DNA from: Bacillus pseudomycoides DSM 12442
Lineage (GTDB): Bacteria; Bacillota; Bacilli; Bacillales; Bacillaceae_G
Assembly (NCBI RefSeq): GCF_000161455.1
Contig: NZ_CM000745.1
Location: forward strand, 2,543,120 to 2,607,119
Direction of reading: 5' to 3'
DNA: 64,000 nucleotides
A program made the position numbers and the translations under genes. Positions 7,681 to 15,339 of the stretch are shown here, in pieces. The first letter of the stretch is position 1, and each line of letters opens with the position of its first letter. The notes under the pieces were generated by a model. That model was not told the DNA's origin. It did no database searches and saw only the letters and a program-made list of their open reading frames with translations.

Positions 7681-8610
7681 ATGTCTATATTAGAGGAAAT
7701 TAAAGAAAATGTTTCGAAGGTCATTGTAGGCAAGGAAGAGGTAATCGATTTAGCGATGATTGCGCTAGTTGCAAATGGACATGTTTTATTAGAAGACGTG
7801 CCAGGAACAGGGAAAACAACATTAGCCAAAACTCTTGCGAAAAGTATTGATGGGGCTTTTCAGCGTATTCAATTTACATCGGATACGTTGCCAGGTGATG
7901 TAGTAGGATTAGAATACTTTGATATGAAAGAAAGTGATTTTAAAACGAGAAAGGGTCCTATTTTTGCAAATCTTGTTTTAGTAGATGAAATTAATCGGGC
8001 CGTTCCACGGACACAATCAGCGTTGTTAGAGGTAATGGAGGAGCGTACGGTAACAATCGCGGGAGTAACGCATGTATTACCAGATCCGTTTATTGTGTTA
8101 GCTACACAAAATCCGTTAGAATCGGCAGGAACATTTGCACTTCCAGATGCGCAGTTAGATCGTTTTCTATTAACGATTCGCCAAGGGTACCCAAATCGTA
8201 AATATGAAAAGGAAATGTTGAAACGGTTTAAAGAAAAAAATCCATTTAATGACTTACAAAGCGTTGTAACTCTTTCTGACATATTGGAGTTGCAAGAGCA
8301 ATCGAAAAAGATTCATATGCACGATGAGGTGGAAGAATACTTACTTGATATTGTAGAAGCGACGCGAAAGCATGATTTAGTAGAAATTGGGGTAAGTCCG
8401 CGTGGGTCTTTAGCTTTTATGAGAGCGGCGCAGGCAAGGGCGTTATTAAAGGGGCGGGACTATGTAACCCCTGATGATTTGAAAGCTTTGGCAGCTCCGG
8501 TTTGTGCCCACCGGTTAACATTAACAATTGAAGGGGATATGAAAACAACAAAAGTAGATGTACTGCAAGGAATTTTAGAAAAACTTGCAGTGCCAGTGGA
8601 AAGCGTATGA
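7681..8610 (+). CDS. MoxR family AAA+ ATPase
   Basis: A 309-residue AAA+ ATPase of the MoxR branch, similar in length and layout to B. subtilis YeaC. Walker A is Pro-Gly-Thr-Gly-Lys-Thr-Thr at 41-47, Walker B is Val-Leu-Val-Asp-Glu at 99-103, sensor 1 is Ala-Thr-Gln-Asn-Pro at 141-145, and the family signature Leu-Pro-Asp-Ala-Gln-Leu-Asp-Arg-Phe is at 154-162. MoxR proteins act as chaperones that mature or insert cofactors into a partner complex, usually together with a DUF58 protein, and here the DUF58 gene overlaps the stop by 4 bases. First gene of a three-gene operon. Confidence 0.95.
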   Translation: MSILEEIKENVSKVIVGKEEVIDLAMIALVANGHVLLEDVPGTGKTTLAKTLAKSIDGAFQRIQFTSDTLPGDVVGLEYFDMKESDFKTRKGPIFANLVLVDEINRAVPRTQSALLEVMEERTVTIAGVTHVLPDPFIVLATQNPLESAGTFALPDAQLDRFLLTIRQGYPNRKYEKEMLKRFKEKNPFNDLQSVVTLSDILELQEQSKKIHMHDEVEEYLLDIVEATRKHDLVEIGVSPRGSLAFMRAAQARALLKGRDYVTPDDLKALAAPVCAHRLTLTIEGDMKTTKVDVLQGILEKLAVPVESV

Positions 8611-9704
8611 ATGAAATTATAAAAAGGAAACATCCGTTAATGGAACCTCTCTCTATAGGGGGAATCGGTGTTATTTGTCTTATACTCGTCGTATTTACCA
8701 ATCAATTTTTCATTGTAGCTATCTTTTTATTTTATTTGCTGCTAGTTGGATTTTTGTATTTGTATATGAAGGCAGTCATGAAAGTGAAATGGGATATTTC
8801 CCAAAATCAACAGAGACTATTTATGAGCGAAAGCGGAGCGTGTACAGTGCAAATTATTAATGAAGCACGTTTTCCCATTTTTAAAGCAGCTCTTCAGTTT
8901 CGTTCTAATGAACAAATAGAGTGGGAAACGGATCAGAAGATGCAGCGTTCGCATCACTCTTATCACATTCCTCTCCAAATAGAAGGAAGAGATATGATAA
9001 CAATTACGTTAGGGGGGAATGCAAATGAAAGAGGGAGGCAAGGATGGCAAGCTGCAGAACTTATGATATCAGATCCATTCGGCCTTATAACGTATTACTT
9101 GCCTATTGAACAAAAGACACTCCCTGAATTTCATATTCTTCCGCAAATGTCGAAAGTAACGATACCGGAAATGACAACATGGAAGCATGGATTTCGCAGA
9201 GCAGCTGTTTCTCCGTTATATGATGAAACGAAAATAGTAGGCGTGAAAGAATATGAGGGGGAATCGTTTCGCTCGATCCATTGGGGAGCGACTGCGAAAA
9301 CTGGGGTAATAAGTGCAAAAAAGTATGAATATACACAAGGCGATCGTTATGCGCTATATGTAAATGTATTAGGGCAAACAGGATATACGCTTCGTACGGA
9401 TATGGAATATTTAATTCAAGTCGCGGCGGGGGTATGCCGGGAGTTAATTTCACAAGACTGCTCGTTCGAATTATGGATAAATGGAGTACGGGAACAAGGT
9501 GTCATTCATCTAAAAGGAGGAAAGCACCGAAAACAACTTTATAAAGCAATGGATCTTTTATCCTCGTTAACCGAAAAGGATACGCCGCTGAATACACATT
9601 TCTTTTATCAAACAGGATTCCGAAGACAAGAAGCAGGGTGTATCCCATTAATTATTGGATATCCACCTGAAAAACAAAAAGGGTGGATACAAATTGTGAA
9701 GTAA
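8607..9704 (+). CDS. DUF58 domain membrane protein
   Basis: A 365-residue protein with two N-terminal membrane helices (about 15-31 and 34-56) and a large cytoplasmic or surface domain. The DUF58 hallmark, Glu-Tyr-Glu-Gly-Glu-Ser-Phe-Arg-Ser-Ile-His-Trp-Gly-Ala-Thr-Ala, is at 215-230. The family has a von Willebrand A-like fold and is the standard partner of MoxR ATPases (YeaD type). The ATG overlaps the ATPase stop (ATGA), so translation is coupled. The combination suggests a membrane-bound chaperone unit, but the client protein is not known. Confidence 0.92.
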   Translation: MNEIIKRKHPLMEPLSIGGIGVICLILVVFTNQFFIVAIFLFYLLLVGFLYLYMKAVMKVKWDISQNQQRLFMSESGACTVQIINEARFPIFKAALQFRSNEQIEWETDQKMQRSHHSYHIPLQIEGRDMITITLGGNANERGRQGWQAAELMISDPFGLITYYLPIEQKTLPEFHILPQMSKVTIPEMTTWKHGFRRAAVSPLYDETKIVGVKEYEGESFRSIHWGATAKTGVISAKKYEYTQGDRYALYVNVLGQTGYTLRTDMEYLIQVAAGVCRELISQDCSFELWINGVREQGVIHLKGGKHRKQLYKAMDLLSSLTEKDTPLNTHFFYQTGFRRQEAGCIPLIIGYPPEKQKGWIQIVK

Positions 9705-9715
9705 AGGGAGGAACG

Positions 9716-10468
9716 GTGAATACATTGAAATGGGGATCACGTGTTATATTTTGTTTCCTAGCTATTGGTCTTTGCTTTATATTAGCGATTGGAATAACGA
9801 AAGGCGCTTTTTTCGCAAAGGAACAGGTAATAGATTCTTCTCAATCAAAGGTAGGAGAGGATGGTGAACCGCTAACACCAAGAAAATGGAAATCCATAGG
9901 AGAAGGAACGCCGATGGAACCAGGGGAGGATTCAGGAGTATTATATGAAATTGAAGATCCACCAGATTTTAATAAAGATGGATATTATAAGAAAGGGGAT
10001 TTCAAAGGAATTCCTCGAGATAGGAAGGTGCCAATTGGCGGCGAAGAGTTTCTAGGAGTTAGCACTGAAAATATATTTATACAAATTGGCATCTTTTTTT
10101 TAGTGATTTTAATCGTGTTTTTCATCTTTCGCCGTAAACGGAATAAGAAGCAGCAGATTCATAATATATCTTTGAAACAAAAAGAAATACGAAAAATTGG
10201 GGAAGATGCAGAACCAGAGGATCAAGACAGCTTAATACTACCAGCAGAAGAAGTAAGGGCAATGCTAATAAAATGGGAACTAACATTACCAAAATTCGAA
10301 AAGAGAAGATTACAAGAGACGGTTCAACAATGGTTTTCTCGTATTCATAAGAATAATGATATTGTTCCAATTTATGAGAAAGTTAGATATGGGGAAGAAA
10401 GTGTTTCAAATGAAGAATTACAGATGATGCGGAGATGGATAAGTGAACATGTAAAGAAAAGTTTATAG
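9716..10468 (+). CDS. Two-helix membrane protein with a DUF4129-like C-terminus
   Basis: I chose the GTG at 9716 because AAAGGGAGG sits just before it; an ATG at 9683 inside the preceding gene lacks a site. The protein then has about 250 residues: a helix near the N-terminus, an acidic extracytoplasmic segment rich in Asp, Gly and Pro, a second helix (Phe-Ile-Gln-Ile-Gly-Ile-Phe-Phe-Leu-Val-Ile-Leu), a basic stop-transfer (Arg-Arg-Lys-Arg-Asn-Lys-Lys) and a helical cytoplasmic domain like the DUF4129 end of transglutaminase-type partners. In related MoxR/DUF58 operons this position is usually held by a full transglutaminase protein of over 700 residues, which is missing here. Confidence 0.75.
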   Translation: MNTLKWGSRVIFCFLAIGLCFILAIGITKGAFFAKEQVIDSSQSKVGEDGEPLTPRKWKSIGEGTPMEPGEDSGVLYEIEDPPDFNKDGYYKKGDFKGIPRDRKVPIGGEEFLGVSTENIFIQIGIFFLVILIVFFIFRRKRNKKQQIHNISLKQKEIRKIGEDAEPEDQDSLILPAEEVRAMLIKWELTLPKFEKRRLQETVQQWFSRIHKNNDIVPIYEKVRYGEESVSNEELQMMRRWISEHVKKSL

Positions 10469-10558
10469 TGAAAAAAGAGATAGAAGGAGAAAGTTTGCTA
10501 TTAACGGAAGTATTACTGTATTGTTTCATCCAAACTGATATGAGAAGGTGGATATAGA

Positions 10559-11311
10559 ATGACCGTTAAAAAACTTTACTTTTTACCAGCTGGCCGCTGT
10601 ATGTTGGATCATTCTTCTGTTAATAGTACGCTTACTCCTGGTAAACTGTTGAATTTGCCAGTATGGTGCTATCTTTTGGAAACGACAGAAGGTCCAATTT
10701 TAATAGATACAGGGATGCCAGAAAGCGCAGTAGATAATGAAGATCTTTTTAAGGGAACGTTTGTTGAAGGGCAGATTCTTCCGAAAATGAAACCGGATGA
10801 TAGAATCGTAAATATTTTAAAACGAGTGGGTTATGCGCCAGAAGATCTTCTCTGTGTTATTAGCTCTCATTTGCATTTTGACCATGCTGGGGGGAATGGG
10901 AGCTTCAGCCATGCACCCATTATTTTGCAACGAACTGAACATGATGCAGCTTTACATAGAGAAGAATATTTAAAGGAATGCATATTACCAGATTTGAACT
11001 ATCAAATGATTGAGGGAGATTATGAAGTAATGCCTGGTGTTCAGTTGCTCTATACGCCAGGGCATTCCCCGGGTCATCAATCAATACTCGTTAAAACGGA
11101 AAAGTCAGGTTCTGTATTGCTAACAATTGATGCATCTTATACACACGAAAACTTTGAGCAGGGTGTCCCGTTCGCAGGATTTGATTCAGAAATGGCCTCC
11201 CAATCTATTAATCGATTAAAAGAAATTGTTTTGGATGAAAAACCTATCGTTTTCTTTGGGCATGATATGGAACAAGAGAAAAGGTGTAAAACATTTCCTG
11301 AATTTTTATAA
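10559..11311 (+). CDS. aiiA: N-acyl homoserine lactonase (quorum quenching)
   Basis: A 250-residue metallo-gamma-lactonase that opens the lactone ring of N-acyl homoserine lactones and so silences quorum signals of Gram-negative neighbours. I recognise AiiA of the B. cereus group. The two-zinc site is complete: His104, His106, Asp108, His109 in Ser-His-Leu-His-Phe-Asp-His, His169 in Pro-Gly-His-Ser, Asp191 and His235; the catalytic Tyr194 and the substrate gate Phe107 are also present. Compared with the well-known sequence, differences are conservative and mostly outside the active site. ATG behind GAGAAGGTGG. It stands alone, with a promoter region of about 90 bases after the MoxR operon. 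Confidence 0.97.
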   Translation: MTVKKLYFLPAGRCMLDHSSVNSTLTPGKLLNLPVWCYLLETTEGPILIDTGMPESAVDNEDLFKGTFVEGQILPKMKPDDRIVNILKRVGYAPEDLLCVISSHLHFDHAGGNGSFSHAPIILQRTEHDAALHREEYLKECILPDLNYQMIEGDYEVMPGVQLLYTPGHSPGHQSILVKTEKSGSVLLTIDASYTHENFEQGVPFAGFDSEMASQSINRLKEIVLDEKPIVFFGHDMEQEKRCKTFPEFL

Positions 11312-11412
11312 TGTACTCATTTTATGGAAATAAAACATAATATAACTACACCTTTTTTCATACGGATTTATGGAGATATGATTTTCTAATAAAATTTAAA
11401 AAGGTGGAAGGT

Positions 11413-11782
11413 ATGAGGGAAATCATAATGCTGTTTAGTATAATGATATGTTTTTTGGCGTTAATTGGGTGTGATCGCATATTCATATGCTGGAGAAAGT
11501 AAGCATTAGAAAGGAAAATATGTTATCTCACAAACGGAGGATAGCGAATTTGGAGAAGGTTCAATTACTTATAAAGGAAAAGATAGGGAAAACATCAATG
11601 AAGCAAAATGGAAAGTTGAGAATAGTAGTGGCAAACAAGAAGGAACGAGATTTATTGATAGAGGCATAATTCAATTGAAATCATCATGTTCAGGTTGTGC
11701 AGTACAGGATAAGGAAGAAGCATTTCTTGTCACAATTGAATGGGGTGGAAAGAAAGAGGCATTTGAAATAAAATACAAGTAA
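11413..11782 (+). pseudogene. Broken lipoprotein gene
   Basis: An ATG at 11413 behind AAGGTGGAAGG begins a lipoprotein signal peptide ending in Ala-Leu-Ile-Gly-Cys, but the frame stops at 11502. One frame over, starting near 11478, the protein continues through a TAG as Lys-Tyr-Val-Ile-Ser-Gln-Thr-Glu-Asp-Ser-Glu-Phe and on to Trp-Gly-Gly-Lys-Lys-Glu-Ala-Phe-Glu-Ile-Lys-Tyr-Lys at 11779. The mature domain contains Ser-Ser-Cys-Ser-Gly-Cys-Ala. The gene is therefore inactivated by a frameshift and a nonsense codon, and would have encoded about 120 residues. Family not recognised. Confidence 0.75.
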
Positions 11783-11865
11783 GTGTGATTGTTGGGCTAA
11801 ATGAAAATATATTGGTTTTAAAAAATGAGCGGTGAAATAAAAGGCTTAGGATGGTGGATAGAATA

Positions 11866-11912
11866 GAAAAGAACCTTAAATTTGGGTAGATGAAAAAATT
11901 TAAGGTCCTTTT
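11866..11912 (-). terminator. Terminator of the 12542-11930 unit
   Basis: A long stem pairs GAACCTTAAATTT with AAATTTAAGGTCC around a 10-14 base loop; read on the minus strand it ends in TTCTTTTC. It lies just past the 38-residue gene. Confidence 0.6.
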
Positions 11913-11929
11913 CTCTGTTAGTGAGGGTA

Positions 11930-12046
11930 TTATTTTGTTTCTGCTTTAGGTTGGGTAAAAAAGAAGATAAAAATAATTAAAGGAAGAGCGAGCAGAAAGA
12001 CCCCATTCTTAGATGGTTGAATAGTAGGAATATCGGTTAAAGCCAT
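11930..12046 (-). CDS. 38-residue single-helix membrane protein
   Basis: Met-Ala-Leu-Thr-Asp-Ile-Pro-Thr-Ile-Gln-Pro-Ser-Lys-Asn-Gly, then one hydrophobic helix of about 17 residues (Val16-Phe30), then Thr-Gln-Pro-Lys-Ala-Glu-Thr-Lys. The ATG at 12046 follows AAAGGAATGAT and begins 4 bases after the stop of the internally duplicated protein encoded upstream on the same strand, so the two are co-transcribed and probably work together. Proteins of this size are often spore or membrane-anchoring peptides; the function is unknown. Confidence 0.65.
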   Translation of the reverse strand: MALTDIPTIQPSKNGVFLLALPLIIFIFFFTQPKAETK

Positions 12047-12050
12047 GTTA

Positions 12051-12542
12051 TCATTCCTTTGTAAGTGTTTTTAATAAGCTTGGATTCACATGAAAATGTT
12101 TGGACACAACCTTTTGAAAGAAAGTATAATCTCGTTTTAAGTAAGGGAGAGTGGGTTCAAGTTTAGGAACACCGAAAATGGGTCCACTAACATTAATGGT
12201 AAATCTGCCAGGTGCAATAAAGCTACCCGTAACACCAATTTCATCATTGAGTAATAATACGGCGAGGATAACGTCTATTATATCAATAATCACATTCGTA
12301 GTTTGTTTTTCGAATTTACCTTCTAATCGACTTTCACCTGTTAATGGTCCTCCTAATGAAACGCGAAACCCCCCTGGTGTCACAAAAACTCCTATAATGG
12401 TGATTTGTCCCGTTAACAATAGTGCGACTGTCACAATATTGAGATCGCGTTGGATAGACCGTATGACTTGTATATCTTTTGTAATTTCGATATTTTTTTC
12501 CAATATTGTCACACCCTCTAGATACATATTATTCTGAGCCAT
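12051..12542 (-). CDS. Protein with a tandem internal duplication, unknown function
   Basis: A 163-residue protein made of two copies of a 41-43 residue unit (about 36-76 and 88-130). Both read as a hydrophobic Val/Leu/Ile helix or strand, then Ile-Gly-Val-Phe-Val-Thr-Pro-Gly-Gly-Phe or Thr-Gly-Ser-Phe-Ile-Ala-Pro-Gly-Arg-Phe, then Ser-Leu-Gly-Gly-Pro-Leu-Thr-Gly or Val-Ser-Gly-Pro-Ile-Phe-Gly and a final Leu-Glu. The C-terminal 30 residues are basic with a His-Phe-His motif. There is no signal peptide and no obvious ribosome binding site before the ATG. The glycine-proline pattern is reminiscent of spore-surface proteins, but I cannot name it. Confidence 0.7.
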   Translation of the reverse strand: MAQNNMYLEGVTILEKNIEITKDIQVIRSIQRDLNIVTVALLLTGQITIIGVFVTPGGFRVSLGGPLTGESRLEGKFEKQTTNVIIDIIDVILAVLLLNDEIGVTGSFIAPGRFTINVSGPIFGVPKLEPTLPYLKRDYTFFQKVVSKHFHVNPSLLKTLTKE

Positions 12543-12806
12543 GTTGAATGTGAGTAAGGATAAGGATGAAATATAGGAATTTATGTAGTAGTGGAATCAA
12601 ATGTAACAATAAGTATTAGCGGATATCAATGATGAATTTTTTACAATGTTTGCTAATGCTTGTTGGTTGATGTTTCTTGATTACTGTACAGATGGATCGG
12701 GCTTTAACAAATTGTTTTTGTAACGAATCAATAAACCACTCTAGTGGTTGCTTGTCTTTATAATAATTATAATTAAGAAGTATAGTTATTTCGAAGGGGT
12801 GGTAGG

Positions 12807-13529
12807 ATGAGTAAGAACTTTATTATATTTGGAGCAAGCCAAGGATTGGGCGATGCATTTGTAAAAGGCTTACCCACCAAGGGAGATACGGTATGGGTGG
12901 TGTCACGCACACGACCAAGTAGTTTAGATATAAATGATGGTGTAAATCGTAAATGGCTCACAATTGATTTATCTAGTCAACAACAAATTCCTTCTTTAAA
13001 AGAAACGTTAAAAGACATTGCTATTGATGTATTAATTTATAATGTCGGAGTATGGGAAAAGTGTGGTTTTGAAGATGACTATACGTTTGATAAGGATGAA
13101 GTTGAAGATATTTCGAACTTAATCAATATTAATTTAACTTCCACTATTACTTATATTCAGGCGCTTTTACCTAATTTAAGACAGGCGAAAAACGGAAAGA
13201 TTATTTTAATTGGTTCCACAGCAGGGTTAGATCATACGAATAATGCGCAAGTTTCGTTTGTCACGTCTAAATTTGGCTTACGTGGTATTACGAATGCTTT
13301 ACGTGAGCATGTGAGAAAAGACAAGATCTCTGTAACGTGTATTAATCCAGGAGAGCTTGCTGCTGAAGTACCTTATGAAGAAGGTGCAGAAAAGGCAATT
13401 ATGTTGTATGGAGGGACACGTATTCCTGTGCAAGATATTGTAGCGATTGTTCAATGTGTTATGAATTTATCGCCAGTTTCATGTGTAAAGGAAATTAATA
13501 TTCCTGCCATAACAGACTTAAATGCATGA
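12807..13529 (+). CDS. SDR family protein lacking the catalytic tyrosine
   Basis: A 240-residue short-chain dehydrogenase/reductase fold. The nucleotide motif Gly-Ala-Ser-Gln-Gly-Leu-Gly is at 9-15, Asp54 of the Ile-Asp-Leu motif and Asn79-Val-Gly81 (for Asn-Asn-Ala-Gly) follow, and Ser137 is in Ile-Gly-Ser-Thr-Ala-Gly. The usual Tyr-x-x-x-Lys is Phe151-Val-Thr-Ser-Lys155, so the catalytic tyrosine is replaced by phenylalanine. It may be an inactive binding protein or use another proton donor. ATG behind AAGGGGTGG. Single gene preceded by a small perfect inverted repeat (ACCACTCTAGTGGT) near 12732-12745. Confidence 0.85.
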   Translation: MSKNFIIFGASQGLGDAFVKGLPTKGDTVWVVSRTRPSSLDINDGVNRKWLTIDLSSQQQIPSLKETLKDIAIDVLIYNVGVWEKCGFEDDYTFDKDEVEDISNLININLTSTITYIQALLPNLRQAKNGKIILIGSTAGLDHTNNAQVSFVTSKFGLRGITNALREHVRKDKISVTCINPGELAAEVPYEEGAEKAIMLYGGTRIPVQDIVAIVQCVMNLSPVSCVKEINIPAITDLNA

Positions 13530-13748
13530 TTGTATAGCATATGAATAGTTTTTTTGTATATTATAAAAATTAATCATTGGTACTAAATACAGCATGTATT
13601 TTGATCAATCTTTTTTGAAAATGGGAGCTGGTGCTTTTGTATCACCGGACAACAAAGTATGAAACCAATGTAATGTGACAGATATCTCATAAAAAGTGAT
13701 TTAGACTATAGAAAAAGTATTAAACTATTAAAAAATAGTTGTAGACTC

Positions 13749-13779
13749 AAAGTGCTTTCTGTACATGAAAGCACTTTTT
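13749..13779 (+). terminator. Rho-independent terminator
   Basis: AAAGTGCTTTC and GAAAGCACTTT pair with a 7-base loop and a T run. It lies 220 bases after the SDR gene and may belong to a lost gene. Confidence 0.75.
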
Positions 13780-13893
13780 ACTATCTTTTAATTGTTTCAG
13801 AATAGGCATATTTAGTCATGCTCATTTTTAAGGATAAATAGTGTTTTAAGAGTTTTTTAGTTTATTTGAATGAAAGTTCGTTTTGTTTTCGTT

Positions 13894-13911
13894 CTTAAGT
13901 TGATGGGCATG
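13894..13911 (+). repeat. 18-base repeat, left copy
   Basis: CTTAAGTTGATGGGCATG is repeated exactly, in inverted orientation, at 20401-20418. I associate this string with insertion-sequence ends in this group but cannot name the element. Confidence 0.5.
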
Positions 13912-14076
13912 GGGCTTAGCCGAGATACGTGTGAAAATGGGTATCTTACAAAAATGCAATCTTTATGTAAGGTTATTAGATAGTTCATTTACTATCCTAA
14001 TGTAATAATAAGAGTGTAAGAAGCAATCATAATTTTTTTAGAATGCAACTTCAAAAATATAGAGGAGGATTAACGT

Positions 14077-14991
14077 GTGAAAAATTTATGGCTACTTAAA
14101 AATAAAGCAGACAACAGAAATAATAAGTTTGTAGATAAAATACCTAGTTGGATATATCTTCTAATATGCAGTGTTGGTATCATGGTTCTCTTTTATGGAA
14201 CGCAATTAATAGTGGGTACTTCACTTCAAACTATCTTTAATTTTATTCCAGAAACTAGTTCTACATATCGTTTTATAGGAGTCATTTGTACTTTTATTGG
14301 AATATGGATGCTGCTCCTAGTGTATGTTTACATATTTAAGAACCCGATTTCTAGTATAGGATTTACCAGAGATTGGTCATATAAGATTATTTCGAATATA
14401 CTTAGTGGTCTAGCGATTGGTATGTTTATTAATTTTGCAGGTATCTATATTTACTCTCTTATGTTTAATGTTCAAATCGGATTTACAGAACAAATCTCTA
14501 ATTTTAATGTTTATCCATATGTTTTATTATGTTTTGTTACTTACCTTATCCAGGGCGGCGCAGAGGAACTTGTTTTTAGAGGGTTTTTAACGAAATGGCT
14601 CGTGAAAAAATATAATCTTTTACTTGTCTTTCTTTTCACTTCTATTCTATTTTCTCTCATGCATTCCTTGGGTGGATTTAATCCAGTATTTTTGACGTAT
14701 GCTCTTTGTTTTGGATTTTTATTATTTTTAGTTGCTGTTGATAGTAATTGTATATATAAAAGCATGGTAATTCATGGGGTTTATAACGCATCCGAGACGC
14801 TGTTTAAATTTAACGGTGACAGTATGGGGAGAGAGTATTTATTCTATGCAAATGCTAACATGGAGGCTTATCAGGATAAGGCCTATCTTATCATCTCAGC
14901 AATAATACTTGTTTTCTGTGTATATTATTTAATAAAACTGCACAAAAAGAATCCAAAATGGTATTTCATGAGAAGCAACCAGGATTGTTAA
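14077..14991 (+). CDS. CPBP family intramembrane glutamic protease
   Basis: A 304-residue membrane protein with about eight helices. The CAAX-protease/bacteriocin-processing motifs are all present: Glu163-Glu164-x3-Arg168 (Ala-Glu-Glu-Leu-Val-Phe-Arg-Gly-Phe), His196 in Phe-Ser-Leu-Met-His, and His233 with Asn237 in the last motif. The family (including Abi proteins) cleaves or processes membrane-associated peptides, and members near bacteriocin genes give immunity, but no bacteriocin gene is visible here. GTG start directly behind AGAGGAGG. Single gene. Confidence 0.88.
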   Translation: MKNLWLLKNKADNRNNKFVDKIPSWIYLLICSVGIMVLFYGTQLIVGTSLQTIFNFIPETSSTYRFIGVICTFIGIWMLLLVYVYIFKNPISSIGFTRDWSYKIISNILSGLAIGMFINFAGIYIYSLMFNVQIGFTEQISNFNVYPYVLLCFVTYLIQGGAEELVFRGFLTKWLVKKYNLLLVFLFTSILFSLMHSLGGFNPVFLTYALCFGFLLFLVAVDSNCIYKSMVIHGVYNASETLFKFNGDSMGREYLFYANANMEAYQDKAYLIISAIILVFCVYYLIKLHKKNPKWYFMRSNQDC

Positions 14992-15130
14992 TTATAGTTT
15001 AGGAGACCCCATGATTATCAAGCTAATCTAACGATGTGATTCTAATCCGTAATTACACTCTTTTCTGTTTATACTTTTAGTTTACTAAAAGAACCTTAAA
15101 TGAAGTTCGTATTTTTATAATTTTTTAACT

Positions 15131-15283
15131 GGTTTTCAAGGGTATTTACAAGTAGATGGATATAGTGGTTATCATCAAGTACTGGATGTCACCCTTGTGG
15201 GATGTTGGGTGCATGCCAGATGGAAGTTTGATGAAGCCTTAAAGGCTTTACCTGATTCACAGAAGGGGAAAAAAGTGAAGTAA
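15131..15283 (+). pseudogene. IS66 transposase fragment
   Basis: About 50 codons encode Gly-Tyr-Leu-Gln-Val-Asp-Gly-Tyr-Ser-Gly-Tyr, then Val-Thr-Leu-Val-Gly-Cys-Trp-Val-His-Ala-Arg, then Lys-Phe-Asp-Glu-Ala-Leu-Lys-Ala-Leu-Pro. This is the characteristic core of IS66 family transposases (DDE domain with the Gly-Cys-Trp-Ala-His-Ala-Arg motif). Neither end of the element nor the rest of the transposase is present, so it is a dead scrap. It marks past transposition beside the dynamin-like gene. Confidence 0.85.
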
Positions 15284-15292
15284 ACAAAAAAG

Positions 15293-15331
15293 CAACTCCA
15301 AAATCAACTTTTATTGTATATTTTGGAGTTA
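15293..15331 (-). terminator. Terminator of the dynamin-like gene
   Basis: AACTCCAAAAT pairs with ATTTTGGAGTT; on the minus strand the stem is followed by GCTTTTTTG. It lies 10 bases past the stop. Confidence 0.7.
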
Positions 15332-15339
15332 CTTTACGG

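Larger units (their letters stand above)
13530..14076. other. Spacer with a terminator and a mobile-element-like motif
   Basis: About 550 bases with no gene. It contains the terminator at 13749-13779 and, at 13894-13911, an 18-base motif whose exact inverted copy lies at 20401-20418. The last 60 bases supply the promoter and ribosome site of the CPBP protease. Confidence 0.45.

Noticed and set aside
8417..8701. Antisense frames in the MoxR/DUF58 region
   Set aside because: They are complements of well-supported genes and have no initiation signals.
11487..11669. 60-codon frame after AiiA
   Set aside because: It is an out-of-frame reading of the broken lipoprotein gene; the neighbouring frame has the coherent protein.
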